A stretch of DNA of 64,000 bases from Sphingopyxis sp. 2PD. GTDB lineage: Bacteria > Pseudomonadota > Alphaproteobacteria > Sphingomonadales > Sphingomonadaceae. Below, in pieces: positions 28,120 to 37,485 of this stretch. The stretch lies in the NCBI RefSeq assembly GCF_005503695.1, contig NZ_SCMU01000004.1:62001-126000 (forward strand). Direction: 5' to 3'. Under the pieces are notes generated by a model. The model was not told where the DNA came from. It saw nothing but the letters and a program-made list of their open reading frames with translations, and did no database searches. The translations under genes were made by a program, and so were the position numbers. The stretch's first letter is position 1. The number at the start of each line of letters is the position of its first letter.

Positions 28120-28964
28120 CGCGACTGTTCCATATCAGCGACCTGCATTTCGGGCTGGAGGATCGCACCGCGCTCGACTGGTTCCGCGATTGTGTGCGCC
28201 GCGAACAGCCCGATGCGGTGCTGATTACCGGCGACCTCACGATGCGCGCGCGGAGCCATGAATTTGCCGCCGCATGCGACTGGATCGAGGCGCTTGATGT
28301 GCCGGTGACGGTTGAGGTCGGCAACCATGACCTGCCCTATTTCAATCCGCTCGCGCGCTTCTTCTGGCCCTATCGCCGGATCCGGCGGATCGAGCGACTG
28401 GTCGAGCGCGAGCTGAACCTCGCTAGGGTCGCCGTCGTGCCGCTCAAAACCACCGCGCGCGCGCAGTGGCGGCTCGACTGGTCGAAAGGCTGGGTGACGC
28501 GCGATGCGCTCGCCAAGACGCTGGCGGCGATCGACGCACTGCCGGGCGGCACCACCGCGCTGGTCACCGCGCATCATCCCCTCGTCGAAGCCGGGACGAA
28601 AGGCCGCGCGCTCACCCGCGGCGGCGCGCGCGCGCTCGAAGCACTCGCAGCGCGCGGCGTCGCGGCGGTGCTGACCGGCCATGTCCATGACGCATTCGAT
28701 CTGGTTACCCCGACCGCCGCGGGACCAATCCGCATGATCGGCGCGGGGACCCTGTCGCAACGTATCCGGTCGACCCCGCCCAGCTTCAACGAGCTCCGCA
28801 TCCGGGATGGCGAAGTCGCGGTTCGGGTCCGCAACAGCGCCGCGGTGCCGACCCCCGACATGCTCATCGACGCGATCCCGCCCGACGCCCTGCCCCCGCG
28901 CGCACCGGGCGAGCCGGTGGCACCGATCCACGCCGTCCCTCCGGTCGATCCACCGGTGCATTGA
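28116..28964 (+). CDS. Calcineurin-like metallophosphoesterase
   Basis: A 282-residue metallophosphoesterase with the full set of metal motifs: ISDLHFG (Asp9, His11), ITGDLT, GNHD, TAHHP and GHVH. No signal peptide is visible, so it should act in the cytosol. The basic FWPYRRIRRIERLVERELN segment after GNHD could bind phospholipid or membrane. The C-terminal 30 residues are Pro-rich. It is coupled to the lipid kinase by an ATGA overlap. Family members hydrolyse cyclic nucleotides, UDP-diacylglucosamine or other phosphodiesters; none can be chosen here. Confidence 0.9.
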   Translation: MTRLFHISDLHFGLEDRTALDWFRDCVRREQPDAVLITGDLTMRARSHEFAAACDWIEALDVPVTVEVGNHDLPYFNPLARFFWPYRRIRRIERLVERELNLARVAVVPLKTTARAQWRLDWSKGWVTRDALAKTLAAIDALPGGTTALVTAHHPLVEAGTKGRALTRGGARALEALAARGVAAVLTGHVHDAFDLVTPTAAGPIRMIGAGTLSQRIRSTPPSFNELRIRDGEVAVRVRNSAAVPTPDMLIDAIPPDALPPRAPGEPVAPIHAVPPVDPPVH

Positions 28965-29016
28965 CGCCGCGCCGCATCGCGTTAGGTTGCAAGAAAAAAC
29001 GGGATGAGGAAAAGCG

Positions 29017-30105
29017 ATGCTGACCAAGGGCGACGATTTCCCGCTGCACCAGAGCGCCGAGCCGATCGCGTTCGCGGGTACCGACCGCAATTTTTACGAC
29101 CGCTATTTCTTCAACGGCTACGCCCCCGACGGCTCGGTCTTCTTTGCCGCCGCGATGGGATTTTATCCGCAGCTCGGCATCGTCGATGCGGCGTTCTGTG
29201 TGCTGGTCGGCGGGGTGCAGCATAATCTGCGCGCCAGCCGCCGCTCGGCGGGCGAGCGGCTCGATCTGGCGGTCGGGCCGATCGCTATCCGCATCGACGA
29301 GCCGCTGGAGCGGCTGACGCTGACGATTGCCGCCAACGACGGGCCGCTGGCGGGAGAGCTGCATTTCACGGCGCGCCATTTTCCGATCGAAGAGCCGCGC
29401 TTTACCCGCCGCAACGGCACCCGCCTGTTCATGGATTATACCCGCATGACCCAGAACGGCCACTGGTCAGGATGGCTGGCGGTCGATGGGGCGCGGGTCG
29501 AGATCGGCGCTGACTGGGCCGGGACGCGGGACCGCAGCTGGGGCATTCGCCCGGTCGGCGCCGCCGAACCGCAACCGCCGCCGCAAGGCAATTTTCACCA
29601 ATTCTTCTGGCTGTGGACGCCGTGCAATTTCGCCGATCGCTCGCTGTTTTTCCACAGCAACGACGATGGCGAAGGTGCACCATGGAACCGCCGCGCAGTG
29701 CTGGTGGGCGGAAACGGCGGTGAGCGCCATTTCGCCGATCCGGCCTTCGCCGCCGAATGGCAGCAGGGTACGCGGCGACTGACCAAGTTGACCGCCGATT
29801 TCGACCGCAGCACGCGCCTAACGCTCACCCCCGACGGCCCTTTGTTCGCGATGAGCGGGCTTGGGTACACCCATCCTATTTGGGGTCATGGCTTCGACCA
29901 TGGCGATCTGGAGGTCGCGCACGACAGCCTGTCCGCAGCCGAGCGGGCGTGGGGCAATCCACTGGCGATGCATGTGCAGGCGCTGGTTCGCGCCGAACTC
30001 GTCGATGGCGACGCGGTGCATCATGGCGTCGGCGTGCTCGAACAATTGTTCGTCGGCCCGCACGCGCCCACCGGCCTGACCGGGTTGATGGACCCCGCTG
30101 CATGA
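29017..30105 (+). CDS. Uncharacterised protein with lipocalin-like DRSWG motif
   Basis: A 362-residue soluble protein that I do not recognise with certainty. It is rich in beta-strand-like Trp/Phe motifs, and GTRDRSWGIRPVG near 165-177 resembles the motif of AttH/CrtC-type tandem lipocalin proteins. No signal peptide is visible. The gene's stop overlaps the following phosphotransferase start (ATGA), so the two probably act together on one small molecule or lipid. Such pairs occur in aromatic or steroid catabolic neighbourhoods of actinobacteria and sphingomonads, but that is recollection, not proof. Confidence 0.75.
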   Translation: MLTKGDDFPLHQSAEPIAFAGTDRNFYDRYFFNGYAPDGSVFFAAAMGFYPQLGIVDAAFCVLVGGVQHNLRASRRSAGERLDLAVGPIAIRIDEPLERLTLTIAANDGPLAGELHFTARHFPIEEPRFTRRNGTRLFMDYTRMTQNGHWSGWLAVDGARVEIGADWAGTRDRSWGIRPVGAAEPQPPPQGNFHQFFWLWTPCNFADRSLFFHSNDDGEGAPWNRRAVLVGGNGGERHFADPAFAAEWQQGTRRLTKLTADFDRSTRLTLTPDGPLFAMSGLGYTHPIWGHGFDHGDLEVAHDSLSAAERAWGNPLAMHVQALVRAELVDGDAVHHGVGVLEQLFVGPHAPTGLTGLMDPAA

Positions 30106-31142
30106 GCTTTCCGACCTCGCCCGAGGCGATGACTGCCGAATGGCTCGGCGCCGTGCTGGGGCAGCCGGGTAAACTCAAGGCATTTGCCGCGGCCAAGGTC
30201 GGCACCGGGCAGATGTGCGACAGCTATCGCCTGACGCTCGACTGGCAGGGCGACACCGACGCGCCCCCAACCGTCATCGCCAAATGCCCCAGCCACGACG
30301 CGGCGAGCCGTAACATCGCCAAGCTCACCGGCACCTATGTCAAGGAAGTCAGCTGGTACCGCGAACTTGCCGCCGCGAGCGGCGTTCCCGCACCGCATTG
30401 CCACCATCACGCCATCGCCGATGACGAGGTCGATTTCATCCTCATCCTGTCCGACCTTGCCCCGGCGCGGCAGGGCGACCAGCTTGCCGGGCTCGGCCTT
30501 GCGGGGCTGGTGCCGTGCATCGCGGCGGCGGCCAGCCTTCATGCCCATCTGTGGGACGATCCGCAGCTGGCGCAAATGCCCTGGCTCGCGCGCGACAATG
30601 GCGAACTGGTCCGCGCGCTGTTCCCTCAGCTCTATCTGGGATTTCGCGAGCGCTACGCCGCGCGCCTAGCCCCCGAAATCCTCGACATCGGCGCGGGGAT
30701 CGTCGCCAAGCTCGACGTTTATCTGGCGCGCGAACCCGCGGCGCGGACGCTGGTCCATGGCGACCTGCGCATCGACAATATCCTGTTCGCGCCCGACGGA
30801 GATGCGTGCTGGCTGGTCGACTGGCAGACGCTGGGGGGCGGGAGCGGTGCCGCCGACCTTGCCTATCTGGTCGGTACCAGCATCGCCGACCCCTTCGAGC
30901 GCGCCGCCGCTGATCGCCCGGCGTTCGACCACTGGATCGCGGCGCTGCGCCGACACGGGGTCGATCCCGACCCGACGCCCCTGTGGGACGATTACCGGGT
31001 CGGGGCGCTTAGCGGATATTTCATGGCCGTCTTTGCCTCGATGAACGTCGAGCGCACCGATCGCGGCGACGAAATGTTCGCGGTGATGGCCGAACGCCCG
31101 GCGCGTCAGGCATTGGCGCTGGGGAGCCTGGAGCTGCTGTAG
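30102..31142 (+). CDS. Aminoglycoside phosphotransferase-family kinase
   Basis: A 346-residue protein with an APH/CHK-type kinase fold. It has the ATP-binding Lys61 (VIAK), the catalytic loop LVHGDLRIDNILF (His219, Asp221, Asn226) and metal-binding Asp240 in VDWQTLGGG. Related proteins phosphorylate ecdysteroids, choline-like or unknown small molecules; an antibiotic resistance role is not implied. ATG 30102 overlaps the preceding gene. A longer in-frame start inside that gene is antisense-like shadow. Confidence 0.87.
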   Translation: MSFPTSPEAMTAEWLGAVLGQPGKLKAFAAAKVGTGQMCDSYRLTLDWQGDTDAPPTVIAKCPSHDAASRNIAKLTGTYVKEVSWYRELAAASGVPAPHCHHHAIADDEVDFILILSDLAPARQGDQLAGLGLAGLVPCIAAAASLHAHLWDDPQLAQMPWLARDNGELVRALFPQLYLGFRERYAARLAPEILDIGAGIVAKLDVYLAREPAARTLVHGDLRIDNILFAPDGDACWLVDWQTLGGGSGAADLAYLVGTSIADPFERAAADRPAFDHWIAALRRHGVDPDPTPLWDDYRVGALSGYFMAVFASMNVERTDRGDEMFAVMAERPARQALALGSLELL

Positions 31143-31151
31143 CCGGCGACT

Positions 31152-31709
31152 TCAGGAAATCAGCGCGATGCCGATAAAGGCCGCCAATCCGGCTGCGGAG
31201 GCCAGAATTGCGGGGCGCTTCATGGCGCGGACGCGCCACGCCATCAACAGGCCCGACACCACCAGAAACAGCAACCCCAGCGCCAGCACCACCGCATAGA
31301 TTTTGAACGCGATGCCGCCCTTCGCCTTGTGCATCTGGACCAGCCAGCGGTGCCAGCCGGTATCCTTCACGGTCAGCTTCGCGGTCAGGGCTTCGTCGGT
31401 GGGGTCGAGCAGCACGTCGCGGCGCGTACCCGTCCACTCCAGCTGAAAGGCATCGCCCATCGACTTCACCGATGCGGCGCCGGACGGCAGGTCGATCTGG
31501 CGGCGCTTCAGTTCGGCGGCGGCGACGGCCTGCAACGCATCCTTGTCTTTGGTCAGGGGCGCGGCGAGCACCACATCATATTCGGCCGACGCGTAGTCGC
31601 CCTTGATCCCCCAGGTGTACAGCGCACCCGTCGCCAGAAAGAGCAGAATGGCGGGAAACAGAAATGCCGCGGTCAGCATATGCCACCGGATCAGCGTTGC
31701 ATGGGTCAT
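31152..31709 (-). CDS. PepSY-associated transmembrane protein
   Basis: A 185-residue membrane protein with an N-terminal helix (about 12-34), a periplasmic PepSY-like domain of about 95 residues and two C-terminal helices (about 135-158 and 166-184). The GWHRWLVQMHKAKGG segment before the second helix is typical of PepSY-TM/iron-regulated membrane proteins. It may assist ferric reduction or be a remnant type of such a reductase, shorter than the usual 350-500 residues. It is convergent with the phosphotransferase, nine bases apart. Confidence 0.75.
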   Translation of the reverse strand: MTHATLIRWHMLTAAFLFPAILLFLATGALYTWGIKGDYASAEYDVVLAAPLTKDKDALQAVAAAELKRRQIDLPSGAASVKSMGDAFQLEWTGTRRDVLLDPTDEALTAKLTVKDTGWHRWLVQMHKAKGGIAFKIYAVVLALGLLFLVVSGLLMAWRVRAMKRPAILASAAGLAAFIGIALIS

Positions 31710-31791
31710 GAGGGGCTTTCGATAGGAGGAGGCTGCACATCGCCATGTCCGTCGCGCGATGTCAACGCCGTGACCCGGCGCCCTGACGAAA

Positions 31792-31819
31792 AAGGGCGGC
31801 CCGTTTCCGGACCGCCCTT
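31792..31819 (-). terminator. Rho-independent terminator of the autotransporter gene
   Basis: A 12-base-pair GC-rich stem (AAGGGCGGCCCG / CGGACCGCCCTT) with a four-base loop. Read on the minus strand it follows the autotransporter stop by about 24 bases and is followed by a T-run. It is almost identical to the terminator downstream of rpsI. Confidence 0.85.
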
Positions 31820-31842
31820 CCCCCTTTTTGGTCAGGGTTCGA

Positions 31843-34800
31843 TCAGAAGTGGAAGGTCACCGAACCGCGATAGCTCTGGTTCGACACATCCTTGCGTCCG
31901 ATCGTCGTGTCGGCGCCGATCGACAGGTCGACATTGCCCGTCTTGAACGTGACGCCGCCGCCGACTTCGAACCAGTCCTTGTCGGTCCCGGCGAGGCCGA
32001 AGATCGCATTGGGTCCGGGGCCACCGACGAATGTCGCACCGAACGATGCCGGGGCGTCTTCGAATTCATGGACATAGTCGGCGCTGAGGTGCGGCTGGAA
32101 GCTGCTGCCGCGCTTGCCCGACAGCGCGAGGCCGAGGCGTGCCTGCAGGCTGTTGAAGCTCGACCGGTCGAGCTGTAGCGCGGGCCCGCCGCCATTTTCC
32201 TTGATGTCGGAAAAGCCGATATGGCTCGCCCGCAGCGCAGCCCGCGGCCCGAATTCGACCGAACCCAGGTCAAAATTCTTGGCCAGGCTGACTTCGCCGG
32301 TGAAGACCAGCGCGCTGTCTTCGCCAGTCAGCGTATAGGGCGTGCCAACCAGATCGGCGACCCGCGTCGTACGCGAATCGAACGCACCGGCGCTAACCTG
32401 CGTCGCGAGTTCGAGCCCGCCGCCCAGCATCGCCTTGCCGTAAAGCGTACCCTGGTACAGGCTACCGCTGGCCTTTTGGCCCGCAATCGGGGTGGTGCCG
32501 TCGACGTCGGTGTAGCTGAGTGCGAAGCCGATCACGCTACCTTCATCAAGCGCCTTTTCGATGCCGCCCGCCAGGTAGAAGCCGTCGAACTGGTCGCGGC
32601 CCCCGCCCGGCAGCGCGCTCGCCATCGGGCGGCTGTCGCCGTCGAGATAGCCGCCAGCCAGGAAGGCGCTGGTGTCGTCGGGCAAGCGGCCCTGCTGCAC
32701 CGTCACCGCATCGCTGTCCGACCGCACCGCCATCGTGTCGGCGCCGACTGCGGTCATGTTGAGCTGCGCGAGTTGCACCGGACGGCCGATCATCGACAGG
32801 GTACCGCCCATGTCGCCGTCGTCGAGCTGGAGCAGGCGATCGCGAGTGAAGCGCGACATATTGTCGACCGCCACCGTCGCGAGCGAACCGCGCAGCGTTT
32901 CGGTGCGCGGTGCCCAGCTTTCGAGTGTCGCGCGGATCGTCGCGGCGTTCTGGAGGTCGAGCGGACCATAGACGCTGGCAAGCCCGGCGGTGCCGCGCGA
33001 CTGGTCGAGCAGCTGAGCATAGGCGCCCTGCACAGCGGTGGCGGCGACGACGTCGCGGTAGAGACCGGCCTGGATTTCGACCGACACGCTGTTCGGACCA
33101 TAGGTCAGACGCGGGGTCAGGATCGCCGACAGCGCATTGGCCGAACTGAAGGTGCCCGTCACCCCGCCCGCGGCGGTCAGGAAGGTGTAGCGATTGCCTG
33201 CCGTGACCTGCGTCCCCGCCACCGGCGAGAAGCTCACCGCGCCGCCCAGCGTCGCCGATCCGGCCGACGTGCCGTTCGCGACGACCGCGAGCACGTCCGA
33301 CGTGCCGTTGGGGCCAAAGTTGATGAATAGGTTGCTGCCCGAGGACAGCACCAGATTGCCGCCCACGGTCAACGTGCCGATCGTCGTCGGGGTGCCCGGT
33401 GCGATCTGGCCGAGGACGCTGGTCAGGAAGGGCGCGTTGATCCGGCCCGACCCCATCAGGCCGCCACCGAACAGGCTATAGTCACCGACCGAGCTCAGCG
33501 TGCCGTTGACCGTCACCATCCCCGCGAGCTGGTTGACGTTGATCAGCGACGACAGCGATGCGCCCGAGTCGATCTGCAGCGCCGCGCCGGCGGTGCCGAT
33601 CGTCAGCCGGTCGATCGTGATATTCGCGCCCGACAGCGTCGTGAGCCCGGTCGCGCTGAGCGTCACGTCGAAATAGCGCGGCGGCGTCCCCGTGGTGCGG
33701 ACCGGTTCGACATTGTTCGGAACAAAGTTGGTGGCGCCGGGCAGACCATTGGCGAGCGTCGCGGCGGGCAACGGGGTCGCCGCTGCCTGTGCCTCCGGCT
33801 GCGCACCGGGCATCAACGCATCGCGCGAGGCGGTCGCGCCGCCCGTAATGTCGGCGATCGAGGCCGAACCGGCGTTGTCGCCCGAGGTACCGATCGGCCG
33901 GTTTTCGACGACCTCAACCCCGGTGCGGGTGTCGAGGCAATCGCTGACCCCGCCGCTCTGGAAACAGATTTGGCCGAAATCGCCGCTGGTGCCGGTCTTC
34001 TGTTCGCCGGTCAGCGCCGGGATGCCGTTGACGAGCTGCCCGCCCGATTCGATCATGTACGACGGGTCGATCGTCGACACCCAATGATTGGGGTCGGTCC
34101 ACGACCCGTTGCCCGCCTTCGCCGACACATAATGATAGGGATTGTTCGCTGCGATCCAGTCCCAATAGAGATAGAGCGGCTGGTAAAAGGACACCGTGCC
34201 ATAACCATTGGCCGGCTGTCCGGTGAAGAAGCGGGTATAGCCGCCCGAAAGCACCCCGATGACGACCTGGCGTGCAAAGGCGTTCTGCAGGATCAGCGGT
34301 CCACCCGAATCGCCCTGCGACGTGATACCCTCCAGCGAGGCACCGTTCGGATTGGTGCGCGCGTTGTCGCGGAACGCGTTGAAATCGAAGGGGCTCGCGC
34401 CGGTCATCCCGCGCCGCGGATCATCGAAGTCGAGGAAATAGAGATTCTGGGTCAGACCGTTGGGCGCGCCGCCGAACAGAAAGCCTTCGAAGGTCTGCAA
34501 GTCGGTCAGTGCGCCGAGGATATTTTCGGCCGCGCGGCGGCGGAAGTCGCTGCCCGAGGCGCCGCTGGTGCCGGTGCCATTGTTGCCATAACCGACGATG
34601 CCGACGTCATAGCCGGTCCCCGAAGCACCGATGGTGCCGGTGTTGGTGAGCGGCGAGAACAGCAGCGCCCATGTCGGGATATTCGCCGCCGGGGTATCCA
34701 GCGAAGCGACCGCGACGTCACCGTAAAGGAAGCTGCGCGCCGCGGGTTCGAGCGACAGCGGGTTATAGGCCAGCCAGTTCGAATTGTAGAACGCCTGCGC

Positions 34801-35346
34801 GGTGTTGGTCTGATATTTGCCGGCACCACCGGCGCCGCCGAGCAGCCAGCGCACCAGTTCGTCGGTCTGCCCCGCCGCGTTCGCGCGGGTGTTGGTTTCA
34901 AAACCGAAGCCGATCGCGGTTCCGCCCGAATTGGCGCCATAAGCCGTCGCGGCGCGGGTGTTCACGCAATGCGCCGCCAGCAGCACGGTGCGCGGATTGA
35001 TCAGCGTGCCGGTGCACAGGCCGACAAAGCCGCCGCCATTGTCGATGATCATCTGGCCGACGCCGGTGATGTTCACCGGGTCACGCGCCGTCGTCGGGGT
35101 CCCGGGATTGGCGATCAGGATTTCGGGTTCGGGGGTGATCTGCTGGATCGTCGGCCCAGGGGTTACCGGGACCAGATTGGCCTGCGGTTCGGGTATCGTG
35201 ACCGTGATATGGCCTTCGCCGCCAGTCGGCGCGATGCCCGCATCAGCCTCGGCGAGCGCGGGTGCCGCCTGCAGCAGGCCCGCGACGCAGACCGACGTGA
35301 GCAACGCTCCGCGGCGCATGCGCCGCGAATCAAAACAAAAATTCAT
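31843..35346 (-). CDS. Autotransporter serine protease
   Basis: A 1167-residue secreted protein with three parts. A signal peptide ends near residue 32 (APALA before EAD). A trypsin-fold protease domain (about 85-400) has the complete triad: His126 in LLAAHC, Asp210 in YGDVAVA and Ser347 in QGDSGGP. A beta-helix-type passenger (about 560-770) and an outer-membrane autotransporter barrel (about 890-1167) end in the expected terminal Phe of GSVTFHF. The Pro-rich segment after the signal may be a linker. A second Met at codon 10 would shorten the n-region. The gene is monocistronic with its own terminator. Confidence 0.93.
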   Translation of the reverse strand: MNFCFDSRRMRRGALLTSVCVAGLLQAAPALAEADAGIAPTGGEGHITVTIPEPQANLVPVTPGPTIQQITPEPEILIANPGTPTTARDPVNITGVGQMIIDNGGGFVGLCTGTLINPRTVLLAAHCVNTRAATAYGANSGGTAIGFGFETNTRANAAGQTDELVRWLLGGAGGAGKYQTNTAQAFYNSNWLAYNPLSLEPAARSFLYGDVAVASLDTPAANIPTWALLFSPLTNTGTIGASGTGYDVGIVGYGNNGTGTSGASGSDFRRRAAENILGALTDLQTFEGFLFGGAPNGLTQNLYFLDFDDPRRGMTGASPFDFNAFRDNARTNPNGASLEGITSQGDSGGPLILQNAFARQVVIGVLSGGYTRFFTGQPANGYGTVSFYQPLYLYWDWIAANNPYHYVSAKAGNGSWTDPNHWVSTIDPSYMIESGGQLVNGIPALTGEQKTGTSGDFGQICFQSGGVSDCLDTRTGVEVVENRPIGTSGDNAGSASIADITGGATASRDALMPGAQPEAQAAATPLPAATLANGLPGATNFVPNNVEPVRTTGTPPRYFDVTLSATGLTTLSGANITIDRLTIGTAGAALQIDSGASLSSLINVNQLAGMVTVNGTLSSVGDYSLFGGGLMGSGRINAPFLTSVLGQIAPGTPTTIGTLTVGGNLVLSSGSNLFINFGPNGTSDVLAVVANGTSAGSATLGGAVSFSPVAGTQVTAGNRYTFLTAAGGVTGTFSSANALSAILTPRLTYGPNSVSVEIQAGLYRDVVAATAVQGAYAQLLDQSRGTAGLASVYGPLDLQNAATIRATLESWAPRTETLRGSLATVAVDNMSRFTRDRLLQLDDGDMGGTLSMIGRPVQLAQLNMTAVGADTMAVRSDSDAVTVQQGRLPDDTSAFLAGGYLDGDSRPMASALPGGGRDQFDGFYLAGGIEKALDEGSVIGFALSYTDVDGTTPIAGQKASGSLYQGTLYGKAMLGGGLELATQVSAGAFDSRTTRVADLVGTPYTLTGEDSALVFTGEVSLAKNFDLGSVEFGPRAALRASHIGFSDIKENGGGPALQLDRSSFNSLQARLGLALSGKRGSSFQPHLSADYVHEFEDAPASFGATFVGGPGPNAIFGLAGTDKDWFEVGGGVTFKTGNVDLSIGADTTIGRKDVSNQSYRGSVTFHF

Positions 35347-35487
35347 AAACTACCCCCAAAGTATAAGTGTACACCTCCTCCGGGTCAGAGAGTCGGCGCA
35401 TAGGGGTAGCTTAGCTGCGCGCGGCCAATAGACAATGGCCTATTTACCGTCGCTTAACTCTGTTCATCGCGTTGCCGCCCGAACGAG

Positions 35488-35516
35488 AAAGGGCGGCCCG
35501 TTGCCGGACCGCCCTT
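35488..35516 (-). terminator. Rho-independent terminator of the rplM-rpsI operon
   Basis: GC-rich stem (GGGCGGCCCG / CGGACCGCCC, one G-U pair) with a TTGC loop and flanking A and T runs, about 29 bases after the rpsI stop on the minus strand. Its stem is nearly the same as the autotransporter terminator. Confidence 0.85.
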
Positions 35517-35544
35517 CCTTTCTCCACCCGTCGGCGGAGGAAAC

Positions 35545-36042
35545 TTAGCGCTTCGAGAACTGGAAGCTGCGGCGGGCCTTCGCCTTGCCATACTTCTTAC
35601 GCTCGACCGCGCGGCTGTCGCGGGTCAGGAAGCCGGCCGCCTTGACCGGGCTGCGCAGCGCCGGTTCGAAACGGGTCAGCGCCTGCGCGATGCCGTGCAG
35701 CACGGCGCCCGCCTGGCCCGAAAGGCCGCCGCCCTTGACGGTCGCGACAATGTCATAGCTGCCAACGCGATCGGTCAGGCCGAACGGCTGGTTGATGACG
35801 AGGCGCAGCGTCGGACGTGCGAAATAAACTTCCTGGTCGCGGCCGTTGATCGTGATCTTGCCCGTGCCGGGCTTCAGCCACACGCGGGCGACGGCGTCCT
35901 TGCGGCGGCCGGTCGCATAAGCGCGGCCCTGCTTGTCGACGATCTTTTCACGAAGCGGAGCGGCCGGAGCGGCCGGGGTCGCGGTGCCTTCGACGGCGCC
36001 GGCGAGATCCTTGAGATCGGTCATGGTCTGTTCGTCAGCCAT
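35545..36042 (-). CDS. rpsI: 30S ribosomal protein S9
   Basis: Ribosomal protein uS9, 165 residues. The conserved domain starts near residue 38 ([17 protein letters not shown]) and ends with the typical basic tail [17 protein letters not shown] that reaches the decoding centre. The first 35 residues, Ala/Pro-rich, are an extension relative to E. coli S9 (130 residues) and are common in sphingomonads. Its ATG overlaps the rplM stop by one base (TAATG). Confidence 0.97.
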   Translation of the reverse strand: MADEQTMTDLKDLAGAVEGTATPAAPAAPLREKIVDKQGRAYATGRRKDAVARVWLKPGTGKITINGRDQEVYFARPTLRLVINQPFGLTDRVGSYDIVATVKGGGLSGQAGAVLHGIAQALTRFEPALRSPVKAAGFLTRDSRAVERKKYGKAKARRSFQFSKR

Positions 36043-36521
36043 TATGCACCCACCTTGTTCTTGCGGTTCATCGACGCAACGTCGATCACTTCGGGGTTCT
36101 GCCCGTCATGCGGATGTTCGCTGCCGGCGAAGATACGCAGGTTGCGCATCTGCTGGCGGCCGAGCGGGCCGCGCGGGATCATACGTTCGACGGCCTTTTC
36201 GAGCACGCGCTCGGGGAAACGGCCTTCGAGGATCTTCGCGGGGCTGGTTTCCTTGATGCCGCCGGCATAGCCGGTGTGCTTGTAGTACCGCTTGTCCTGC
36301 AGCTTGTTGCCGGTGAACGCCACCTTTTCGGCGTTGATGACGATGACATTGTCACCGCAATCGACGTGCGGGGTGAACGACGGCTTGTGCTTGCCGCGCA
36401 GGATGTTGGCGATGATCGAGGCAACGCGGCCCACGACGAGACCTTCGGCGTCGATCAGCACCCATTTCTTTTCGACCGTGGCGGCATTCGCCGAAACGGT
36501 CGTCTTGGTCAGCGCCTTCAT
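36042..36521 (-). CDS. rplM: 50S ribosomal protein L13
   Basis: Ribosomal protein uL13, 159 residues, with [16 protein letters not shown] at the start of the domain and [13 protein letters not shown] ([12 protein letters not shown]) and HPHDGQNPE motifs near the C terminus. ATG 36521 is preceded by AAGGAG at seven bases; the in-frame codon at 36554 lies upstream of that site and is rejected. It forms the classical rplM-rpsI pair. Confidence 0.97.
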   Translation of the reverse strand: MKALTKTTVSANAATVEKKWVLIDAEGLVVGRVASIIANILRGKHKPSFTPHVDCGDNVIVINAEKVAFTGNKLQDKRYYKHTGYAGGIKETSPAKILEGRFPERVLEKAVERMIPRGPLGRQQMRNLRIFAGSEHPHDGQNPEVIDVASMNRKNKVGA

Positions 36522-36687
36522 GGCACGCTCCTTGACAGATATGGACCGGAGCAACAGCGCCCCGAAACAGTTGCGCCGCGTGTCCAGGGCGGACGCAGCG
36601 GCGCTTCGGAGCGGGCCAATGGCTGTATGCAGCTAAAAAGTCAAGCAGGGAGCGGCTTTGCTGACAGGTATCATGATACCTTGCGAT

Positions 36688-37485
36688 TCACGAGGCAGGC
36701 TCGACCGCCCTCACCCGTTCCTCGACCAGCGTCCGTGCCGCGCCGTCCGGTTCGACGATCCAGCTCTGGCGACGTTCCTCCATCACCAATCCCGTGGCGG
36801 TATCGACGGTCCACAACTGGTCGATGTGCAACGGCGCCCCACCCGTGCCGCCGACGACGGCGGTGTCGGCGGTCGCGATCGTCCGCAGCGTTCCGCCATG
36901 CCGCGTCGAGATGCTTGCACCCTCGGTCGTTGCGGCGGTGGTGATCGCATCATTGGCCGCCGCAACAAGAGCGCGCGCGTCGGCGGTCGCCAGCCGGTCG
37001 CGTTCGGCCGCGGGAAGTGCCGCGATCAACTGCGCCAGCCGCCTGGCCTCGGCGCGGTCACCCTCGGCTGCCGCAGCCTCGACCCGCGCGGTCGCGCGGT
37101 CCCACAGGCCGTCGGGATCGACCAGTTCGACGCGGCTGCCGTCAGGCGCTACCAGATAGGCCAGTTCTTCACCGACCAGCGGCTGAAGCATCAAGGTCAG
37201 CGCGCGCGTGACCGCGGGCGGCGCATCGGAATCGATGCGTTGCAGCACCGATCGCAACTGATAGCCGCGCCCCATTCGTTGCCATTGCAAAGCATAGACC
37301 AGCGAAAAACTGATCAACGAGCCGTCGCGCCCGATGCGACGCGTGGTCACGCGATAGGTCATCGGGCGATCGACGGGCGGGGCAAATTGGAACGCCGGGG
37401 CGGCCGCGACCGACACACCGGCCGGCGGGGGCACGGGCTGAGCGACCAGCAGCAGCGCGCTGCCCAGGCCGGCGAGCAAGCTCAT
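36688..37485 (-). CDS. Secreted protein of unknown function coupled to heme A synthase
   Basis: A 265-residue protein with a likely signal peptide (1-20, SALLLVAQP) and a Pro-rich stretch before the mature domain. The domain holds beta-rich segments (YRVTTRRIGRDGS, LVYALQWQRMG) and a central Ala-rich helical part. I do not recognise the family. Its start ATG overlaps the cox15 stop (ATGA), and the long in-frame extension upstream is a shadow of cox15. The coupling suggests a role at the membrane or in oxidase assembly, but this is only context. Confidence 0.7.
   Translation of the reverse strand: MSLLAGLGSALLLVAQPVPPPAGVSVAAAPAFQFAPPVDRPMTYRVTTRRIGRDGSLISFSLVYALQWQRMGRGYQLRSVLQRIDSDAPPAVTRALTLMLQPLVGEELAYLVAPDGSRVELVDPDGLWDRATARVEAAAAEGDRAEARRLAQLIAALPAAERDRLATADARALVAAANDAITTAATTEGASISTRHGGTLRTIATADTAVVGGTGGAPLHIDQLWTVDTATGLVMEERRQSWIVEPDGAARTLVEERVRAVEPAS

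Noticed and set aside
30102-31142. Aminoglycoside resistance gene
   Set aside because: The kinase fold is shared by many metabolic kinases and nothing points to an antibiotic substrate.
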